Below, piece after piece: positions 56,623 through 64,000 of a DNA stretch of 64,000 nt (the first letter of the stretch is position 1; each line of letters begins with the position of its first letter). This stretch comes from Thamnaconus septentrionalis (taxonomy: Eukaryota; Chordata; Actinopteri; Tetraodontiformes; Monacanthidae). Location: positions 975,861-1,039,860 of the forward strand of contig CM020501.1 in assembly GCA_009823395.1 (NCBI GenBank), read 5' to 3'. Under the pieces are notes generated by a model. It was given only the letters and a program-made list of their open reading frames with translations. It ran no database searches and had not been told where the DNA came from. Made by a program: the position numbers and the translations under genes.

Positions 56623-58456
56623 AGGATCGCAGGCTCTGGCCTGGTGTTGAACGCGGGGCTGGGGCTCATTAGGGCGTCGCCAGGGGAGTCACTGGCCTCA
56701 GATCAGCTCGGCTTGTGTCACTGTCTCACACGCGCGCACGCGCACACACACACACACACTCTTTACACCAGCCTCGGTCGTGTTTGCAGTGCAGATCGCG
56801 GACGCGGGGTTATGAGCAGATTTTTAAAATTCCAGTCAAATGTCTGCAAATTGAAGCTATAGTTTAATTTATTTTTAAATGTATAATTATAAATAATAAT
56901 AATTTGTAAATCAATTGTTTCCTTTTGTGACAAGAGTCTTAAAAATAAATCCAAAGAAAAATCTAAAGGAAAGGAAGTCTCAAAGAAAAAGATAAAATTT
57001 CTCACATAAAATAGGGACATTTTTAAGAAGAAATATTTCAGAATATTTCTGATGGAATTTAATTAATTGTGCCATTAATTCTAATATTTTATAATTATAT
57101 GAAATAATAATAAATAATGATAAATAATAATTTGGTTGCCTGCTGAGCGTCATCCTCTGCTGCTCAGCAGCGACGCTGCCGCCTGCTCTCTCGCTCTTTC
57201 TCTCTCCCTCTCCTCGCCACGTCTGTGATGTCATCGTCCACAGTCTGTGATGTCACGCTGTGCCATTGGCCGCGGCATGACGATGGCCCGGCAAGGGAAG
57301 ACGGCAGGATGTTTGGGCAAGCGAGGCGGCGCTCACGTCTCACTGCAGCATTCTGGAAGAGACGGAGACAAAGTGCAGTGAAATCGATGCTCCTGAGAAT
57401 ATAGATACATATATATTTTATATTTTTTTACATTTTTACAATGACAGAAATATGAAATAATAATTAGCCACAGATTCAAATGACTTTTAGAGAAGAAAAC
57501 AGTTGAAGCTATTTACCTGAGAGAATTCTATTGATTTCCCTTTTAACTAAACTATTAAAAAATGACAATAAACAGAAATTCACCAGATGTGATACTAAAC
57601 TTTCACATAAACTAAAAAAAAAGATGTCTAAAAAAGAGTTTAAATTCAAAAAAGAAAATATTAATTTGTGCAAGTCACACGAGTGACTGGTCTGGTCGCT
57701 TATAACAGCCTTGGAAGATGAAGGCATTTTAAAAAAAGGTAGAAAAAAAGGTAAAAAAACAAAACATTGTCGTGTTGATAATATATATTTTTAATTTACA
57801 ATTAAATTGCAATAAAATTGGAAAAATTAAAGTTACACATCAGTAAATATGAAAATAGTTTGAGGTGGAAGAAGTGTGAGAACGTTGCTGTGTTAGATTT
57901 TATGGCTTCAGTATTATTTGATTAATTGGTGACTAATTAATAAATGGTTTCACAAATAGAGAAAAATTGTAAAAATTCAATTTAAATCGAGACATTTCGA
58001 GTCAAACGGCATCATTTTGTGCTTCGGCTTCCTTGGTTGTTGCAGTTCTGACAGTGACCAGCAGAGAGCGATGAGCCAATGCCTGATCTCGCGCGCTCTC
58101 GCTCTCTCTTTCTCTCCCTACTACTCCACTTCATAAACAACACTTCTAATTGGCCTTCTCTCTCTCTTTCCCTCTCTCTCTTTCGCTCGCTCCTCCTCCC
58201 ACAAGCCAGTTTCGATCAAACGCGGCGCCTCAGCCCAACTGAAGGCCAAACAGCGCAACAGTGTGAGGCCTCCGGAGGTCAAAGGTCATCAAAGGCCAAG
58301 CAGACCAGGTGGAGCAGCGGCCAATCAGGAGCCGACCACTTTGAAAGGGCGGAGCTTTTGATGATGAAGAACAATGGGAGGAAGTCCATCAAAGGGGGGG
58401 GGCCTAAGAATGTCTGTGTGCGAGTGCGGAGAACGATGTGAGTGTTTTCAATCTAA
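54511..58456. other. Intergenic sequence, microsatellite-rich, no gene
   Basis: A repeat-like stretch of unknown family lies at 54520-55090. A candidate regulatory block is at 55480-55640. GT runs lie at 56071-56098, 56265-56286 and 56549-56620, and a CT run at 56350-56396. AT-rich sequence fills 56840-57120 and 57400-58000. No domain-bearing frame. Confidence 0.5.
55480..55640. other. Candidate conserved non-coding block
   Basis: Contains CAGATGAGCTGTGAACAGCTG (CAGATG and CAGCTG E-boxes), ACTAATGCATGTAATTATG and ATTACAATATCATTAG. Unique-looking sequence. Enhancer texture only. Confidence 0.42.
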
Positions 58457-59551
58457 AGGTCCTTACACACTGGGCAAAAGGCGAAGCGACGCTAATAAGC
58501 GACGCGAAAAGGCGAATGTTTCGCCAGCGATTATTTTCTGTACACACCAAGCGCGACGCGAATATGCGTCTGAAATTCGCTAAGCGACTGAAGTTTGGGG
58601 CTCTTTCTGTCGCGCCGAAGGAGAAACAATGGAGACGACTACATCCTCAAGTGAAGATGTCCTGGTGATGGTTGAATCAAAAAAGAAAAAGAACAGAAGT
58701 ATTTGGGTTCACCTAATATTGTTCTTGAGAGAGGTTTTGCAGCCGTTAAATGAATGACTTTCATATGCCGACTACCTTAGTTTATAGTGGACATGAGTTT
58801 TGTGCTTATTGTATTGCTAAAATTATGATACTATATTATTATTATTTGTTTTTTGTGTCTTGAGAGGGCGTGTTGTGTGTGTCAGGTGGATATATAGGTC
58901 AGGTGAATACGCGGCGGCGCAGGTGGAAGATGAAGAAGAAGAGGTGGTTATAAACCGTCTTTTGACCACGTTATTTAAGTTCCTGTTGCCATAAAATATT
59001 TTTTTCGTTTTCTTTTGGATGTTTTTATCATTTAGAAAGCTTTTCGTGACAGATTTAAACCAAAGAAGAAAAGATATGAATTTTTTTTTGGTGACCGAGA
59101 AGTTTGGTTTTATGTGCATAAAACGAAACACCACTTTCTACACCACGGCTTAAAAAAACCCCAAAAAAACACATATGAGCAGATGGGTGAGTTTCACACG
59201 ACCATCCAGGAGCTTAAATTGGACCCAGTGAAATTTGGCCAGTACTTCGGAATGTCCGTTGGACATTTGGAGGAGTGTTCCGTCAACTGGCTCTGCGTTT
59301 GCAGAGGGAGAGAGAATTATCGACGTGTTGATGTGACGTCATCGACCATCCAACATCATTTTTGATAGACCAGAAGTCCAGTATTCGCCTTTTCGCCTGC
59401 GAATAATTCGACACAGGAGCGAAAAAATATCTGTCGCTTTTTCGCTCCGCGAACATTCGCTGCCGGAGTGTACGGTTCCATTGACTTCAATAGGTTTTAA
59501 AAAACACGGCAATATTCGCCTAACGAATTCGGCCCAAATGTGTAAGGACCT
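58457..59551 (+). mobile_element. PIF/Harbinger DNA transposon remnant, TAA TSD
   Basis: The left end AGGTCCTTACACACTGGGC and inverted right end AGGTCCTTACACATTTGGGC share a 14-base perfect terminus. TAA flanks both sides (58454-58456 and 59552-59554), the 3-bp duplication typical of PIF/Harbinger. The subterminal regions are rich in GCGAA/TTCGC motifs in opposite orientations. At 1095 bp it is too short for an autonomous element, but transposase fragments remain. Confidence 0.88.
58629..59290 (+). pseudogene. Harbinger-type transposase N-terminus, fragments
   Basis: METTTSSSEDVLVMVESKKK from 58629 continues to SIWVH near 58710. After about 470 unrelated bases the homology resumes near 59185 with GEFHTTIQELKLD and FGQYFGMSVGHLEE. 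Both match the start of HARBI1-like PIF/Harbinger transposases, which begin with a basic stretch, W-V-H-P, then an FHTL-EL and YFRMS block. The frame is lost after LEECS, and the DDE catalytic domain is absent. The gap may be an old intron or an insertion. Confidence 0.65.
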
Positions 59552-59554
59552 TAA

Positions 59555-61870
59555 TGGTTCGCCAGTGTTCCGCCCCCCGCCACACCTGGACTATCTCTCT
59601 CTCTCTCTCTCTCTCGCTCGCCCCTGCCACTGGCCTGCAGCTCTGTACACCATGACACAGACTCACTGTCACATGACATCGAGTCAGACGCACATCAGGC
59701 GGAGGAGGAAGAGGAGGAGAGGAAGAAGAAGAAGAAGAAAAAGAAGAAGAAGAAGAAGAAGAAGAATGCAAGGGTTCAATCCAATCTTTAATTCTTCGTC
59801 ATCCACTTCCTGTTTAAGGCCCATTCTTTCTGCGGGGTGAGGCTCCGCCCCCAGGCCGCTGCCGCCCTGCTGTCGCTTGTTTCGGCGGCGGCGGCTAACC
59901 AGGTGAGACACGTCCAACCTCCGACCTCCACTTGCCGTCGTCTTTGGCATTTGCAGCGCGGAGCCGTGGGCCACTAGCCGTCAGCCGCTACACCTCAGCT
60001 GACGTTTGATGGGAGCCGCGGAGAAGGAGGAGAAGCAGAAGGAAAAGAGGATGGAGGAGGAGGAGGAGAGCAGGAGGAGCAGTAGGACGGGGAGGGAAAG
60101 GGGGAGAGGAGAAGGAGGAGCAGAAGGGGGAGGAGAAGAAGGAGGAGGAGGAGGAGAAGCATGAGGAAAAGGGGGAGGAGAAGGTGAGTAGGAGGAGGAG
60201 GAGGAGGAGAAGGAGGGGAAGGGGGAGAGGGAGAGGGAGGGGCCAGGTGGAGATGGAGCTGTCAGCACTGATCTGTGGCCCATCACTCAGTGCTGCCCCC
60301 TTGCAGGCGCCAGAGGAGGTGCAGTCTGTCCAAACACGCTGTCACGGCGGATCAGTGGCAGTGCTAGCAGGCTAGCAGCAGTCACTGTCTATACACATCA
60401 CTGCTGCTAGCGTAGGGGCTACGGCTAGCGCCGAGGCACCGCTGGGCCTTTAAGTTCAGGGGATCAACAGCGCCTCCATGAGGATGATAATGAATATCAA
60501 TTGAAATCTTAAAGCAAAGGTCAACCAATCCTGACCCTGACCCACCGACCAATCAGGCGTCTTCGTTGCAAAACAACGATGGTCACAGAGTAGCCGCTTC
60601 TGGACAAGTTTGACTCCACCCTTACAACCAATCCAGAGGGCTCATGCTGTTGGAAGGAAGGCCCCTGATTGGTCGGTTCTTTTCCAAAAGTGCTTCCACC
60701 AGCAAAGGACGTTTCAACGTGCATCAGCTCCCATTGTGAAGCGATTCCGGAGAAACTTTTTTTTTTCTCCTTGCACCTGCTGAGAGAAGGTAGAGAGGAG
60801 GAGGATGGGGCGGGGCTATTAGCCAGAGGCTACGCCCCCTCCAGAACGCCGCTACAGGATTGCCGCTGTGGCTTTCTGAAGTGTTTTTTTTGGAAAACAA
60901 GTATCTGTCAGAATTCTTGGCTCTTGTTTTCCCAGCGTGTGGGAACGTCAGTGCCGTGGCCTGTTTTTAGCAAGCACTGCCCCCCCTCACCCTCTTCCCC
61001 CCCTCACCCTCTTCCTCCCTCCCCTGCCCCTCCTGATTTCCCCAAAGTGCCGTGTTCTATGTGTGCTTTTCCCTGGAACGCCAGCGGGGTCGAGAGGAGC
61101 AGCGTCCCAGACGTGGGAGAGTGAGATGAGGTGGCTGTTTATTCTCCCTGCGGCCCTCTGGGGGCCGCATACCTTTTCTTTTTTTTTCTCCCTCCTCCTC
61201 CCTCCTTCTCCCTCCTCACTCCTTTTCCCTCCTTCTTCCTCTTTCTTCTCCTTTCTTTCTTCTCCTCCGAGTGGTGCTGGAGCGCGGCCTAAGACAACAC
61301 CAGAGGCCATGTACACAAATTACATGTCTGGCGGCAGCGACGGCGGCGGCGGCGGCTGAGAGCTGGACGAATGGATGGAGGGATGGGGGAGGATGGAGGG
61401 ATGAAGGAGGAGGAGCCTCGGAGCCGTGAGATCCAGATAGCAGCAGGATGAGTTGGGTTCACGGCCCCCTCATTCCTCCTGGCCGGGTTCACACGGAGGC
61501 CGCTGGGCCGCTTTCCCAGCAGTGACAGCAGGAAGTCACAACCTCAACCCCCACCACAGCGACCCCCCCCACCTCCTCCATCAGATTACCCATCATCCTT
61601 TGCTGCCAGAGATGAGAGATGTTTCAAGGATCAGTTTTGGAGAAGTGGGACTGAAACCCTGGTCCCACTCGCGGTACCTGGCCTTCCCGTGTAACCTGGC
61701 GACTCATCCCAAACAGCAAATGGAAGGGGTGTGGGGGTGGGGTGGGGTGTGGGGGAGGGGTTTTGGGGGTGGTGGCGGAGGGATGATGACCAGCGGCCTG
61801 GAAAAGCCAAAGAAGCTACATTCATCAATCATTCTCTCTCTCTCTCTTTCTCCTCCTCACTGATACTGAC

Positions 61871-61921
<51 letters not shown>

Positions 61922-61992
61922 GACCTTTCTTTTTCAGGCTATGTGGCCAAATGTCCCAGAATTTTTATTTATTTTAATTCTGTAAAAGACAC

Positions 61993-62041
<49 letters not shown>

Positions 62042-62166
62042 CCGTCCCGCCTAAAGGCTGCAGAAATGCGACCGCAGCTGCAGGATGTTCTGAGGCGCTG
62101 CAGATGTTGGCAGCCTGCGGTCACATGATGCACCTTCCAATCCCCCATCTCCGACCCCCCCATCCT

Positions 62167-62216
<50 letters not shown>

Positions 62217-62799
62217 TCAACATCTCTGCTGTGGTGAACGATGTAATGCACTGCTTCCATCTCTGGAAAAAAAAATCACAATCGTAATTATGTTTTTTTT
62301 TTTACATTTTGTCCCACTTGAATCTTAGTTATGCACCGGTTTTAAAAAAAAAAAAAAAACACAATTCAGGGAGTGAACATACGAGTCAGATTTTAAAATC
62401 AAATTATTTGTTTACATTGTCACATATTTGTTGTTCTGTAGGTTTTTCTTTTACATTGTGAGAGGTACAATCTGACTAATTCTTTCTAATTTTTTCAAAA
62501 TACAAAATTATCAAATTATTATATCACACTAATATAGGTTAAACATGAATGTTTAAATGTAAAAGATAGTTATAAACTGAAAAAAACTTCATCCATACAT
62601 TTTGGAAATTGCACTCCTGCAGAGTCCTGCTGAGCGTTCCCAAAGTGTAAAATTTCCCCTCAAAAACATTTGATGAAAATTATATATTTTATAATTTAAA
62701 TTTATCATTTTAATGTGTCTGTGTGTGTTGGCACTGCATCCTGACTGTTGCTCTAAAACAAAAAGCTGAAATTCTACAGAATAAAAAAAGATTAAATAT
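59555..62799. other. Intergenic sequence, repeat-rich, no gene
   Basis: Contains GAA/GGA polypurine tracts (59700-59768, 60010-60245), a TCC-rich tract (61185-61270), a G-rich quadruplex-prone tract (61725-61775), GT/AC runs (61872-61918, 61997-62039, 62170-62213) and AT-rich sequence (62280-62720). No exon. Confidence 0.55.
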
Positions 62800-62986
62800 A
62801 AGAAGCAGCAGCAGTAGCAGCAGCAGCAGCACTAACAGCAGCAGTAGTAAGAGCAGTAACAGCAGCAGCAGTAACAGCAGCAGTAGCAGCAGTCACAGCA
62901 GCAACAGCAACAGCAGCAGCAGCAACAGCTGCAGCAGTAACAGTAACAGCAGCAGTAGTAAGAGCAGTAACTGCAGCAGTCACAGT

Positions 62987-63022
<36 letters not shown>

Positions 63023-63470
63023 AACAGCAGCAGTGGCCGTAACAGCAGTAACATCAGAAGCTGCAGCAGTAACTGCAGCAGTGACAGTAGCAGTAGAAAC
63101 AGCAGTAACAGCAGCAGCAGTAACAGCAGCAGTAGCAGTAACAGCAGCAGTAGTAACAGCAGCAGCTGCTGCAGGAACAGCAGCTGTAACAGCAGCAGCA
63201 GTAACAGCAGCAGCAGTGACAGCAGCAGTAGTAACAGCAGTAACAGCAGCAGTAGCAGCAGCCACAGCAGCAGCAGCAGTAACAGCAGCAGCAGCAGCAA
63301 CTGCAGCAGTAATAGGAGCAGTCACAGCAGCAGCAGTAACAGCAGCAGCAGTAACTGCAGCAGTAGTAGGAGCAGTAACAGTAGCAGTAGCAGTTACAAC
63401 AGCCGCTGCAGCAGTAACAGCAGCAGCAGTAACAGCAGCAGTTGCAGCAGTAACAGCAGCAATAGTAATG
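62800..63470 (+). repeat. Degenerate CAG/GTAACAG tract, about 670 bp
   Basis: Made almost only of AGCAGC, AGTAGC and AGTAACAGC units. It is open in several frames on both strands, giving Ser/Asn-, Ala/Val/Thr- or Leu-rich nonsense; a 263-codon frame is a product of composition. Confidence 0.95.
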
Positions 63471-63474
63471 TTGG

Positions 63475-63751
63475 GTTACTTAATGTAATCCCTGGTTCTT
63501 TGATAACAGAGTGAGGTGTTTCACTATGGGAATCGCTCTTGCGTGACCAGTTCTGGAAGCTCCAATGACACAACGTCTGTCCATGACAGACAGGTCAAAC
63601 TGCACCTGGGGCCCACCCCTACCCACTACCACAGTCGACCCACCCCTCTCCAAGCTTTCTCAACAGTTTTCTTACTGTGTCCATGCAAGGAGGGACATGT
63701 TGTGAAACACCTCACTCCGTTATCGAAGGACCAGGGATTACATTAAGTAAC
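63475..63751. repeat. 50-bp inverted repeat pair (94% identical)
   Basis: Left arm 63475-63524 starts GTTACTTAATGTAATCCCTG. Right arm 63702-63751 is its complement with three differences. The spacer is 177 bases. Shortly after, TTTGGTGTTTCACGATGGGA echoes part of the arm in direct orientation. Probably the end of an unidentified mobile element that continues past the window. Confidence 0.85.
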
Positions 63752-64000
63752 CAAACGCTCTTTTTCTAACTTCGTTTGGTGTTTCACGATGGGAGATATA
63801 GACAACTATGGGAATGCATGAACATCCAGGAGCGCAAGGGACAAAAACCTCTTTTTCCTGTTTACGCCTCTGGCACTGCTGATCAAGCACTGCCTGTGCC
63901 ACAGAATGACCTGAGACATCCATTCTATAGAACCTGACAAATATGTGGGGCGTCGCCCAGCTTGCCGCCTCACAAATATCCTGGACTGAGATTCCCCTGA
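63752..64000. other. Continuation of unidentified repeat to window edge
   Basis: The sequence directly after the inverted repeat shows repeat-like phrases (GGTGTTTCACGATGGGAG and ACTATGGGAATGC) related to the left arm region. No coding domain is visible. Confidence 0.4.

Noticed and set aside
62723..63514. 263-codon Ser/Asn-rich frame and overlapping Ala/Leu frames
   Set aside because: Caused by the degenerate CAG tract; no start context, domain or flanking exon signals.

Overview
This is vertebrate, almost certainly teleost fish, genomic DNA. There are no prokaryotic-style operons. CA/GT, GA, GAA and CAG microsatellites are very abundant. The mobile elements are those of ray-finned fish: several hAT elements with 8-bp target-site duplications (TSDs), a Tc1-type miniature element, a PIF/Harbinger remnant, L1-like and RTE-like LINE copies, a tRNA-derived SINE, and a nearly full-length BEL/Pao LTR retrotransposon.

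The one host gene I can support is on the minus strand. A first coding exon at 17299-17353 encodes MGDATKLAFAVFLISCSS plus the first base of the next codon, followed by a GTGGGT splice donor. I recognise this as the signal-peptide exon of the activin type II receptor acvr2a. A CpG-rich 5' UTR/promoter lies at about 17354-18480. Positions 1-17298 are therefore the 5' part of intron 1; I find no second exon, so intron 1 must run past the left edge. Positions 18500-64000 lie upstream of the gene. In vertebrates I know, ACVR2A faces a large gene desert with ZEB2 at its far end, so I infer that this 45 kb is part of that desert. It contains no convincing host exons but has AT-rich, TAAT-bearing blocks that look like developmental enhancers and need alignment to test.

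Layout: 1-746 hAT copy cut by the window edge. 867-2389 hAT with a nested miniature element. 2390-4594 Tc1-type miniature element interrupted by a 5'-truncated L1-like LINE. 5898-7083 hAT carrying a BED zinc-finger transposase remnant. 10368-11307 second copy of the first hAT family. About 12265-12927 second copy of the nested miniature family. 14889-15951 another hAT. 17299-18480 acvr2a exon 1 and promoter. 18590-22745 LINE tails and microsatellites. 24372-25065 minisatellite. 29487-29785 polypurine tract. 32104-38952 BEL/Pao element (minus strand). 39128-41625 RTE-like LINE remnant (minus strand). 41640-42660 palindrome-rich repeat with an inserted SINE. 44200-45165 polypyrimidine tract. 45165-53270 most of the enhancer-like blocks, interrupted by a nested hAT at 47619-49071. 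58457-59551 PIF/Harbinger remnant. 62800-63470 degenerate CAG tract. 63475-63751 inverted repeat at the edge of an unidentified element.

Nothing here is a working mobile element: every transposase, reverse transcriptase or integrase reading frame is truncated, frameshifted or deleted. I found no evidence for a novel multi-gene system. The most testable biology is at acvr2a exon 1 (a GT repeat just inside the splice donor and an overlapping upstream ATG), in the enhancer-like blocks, and in the well-dated nested transposon insertions.
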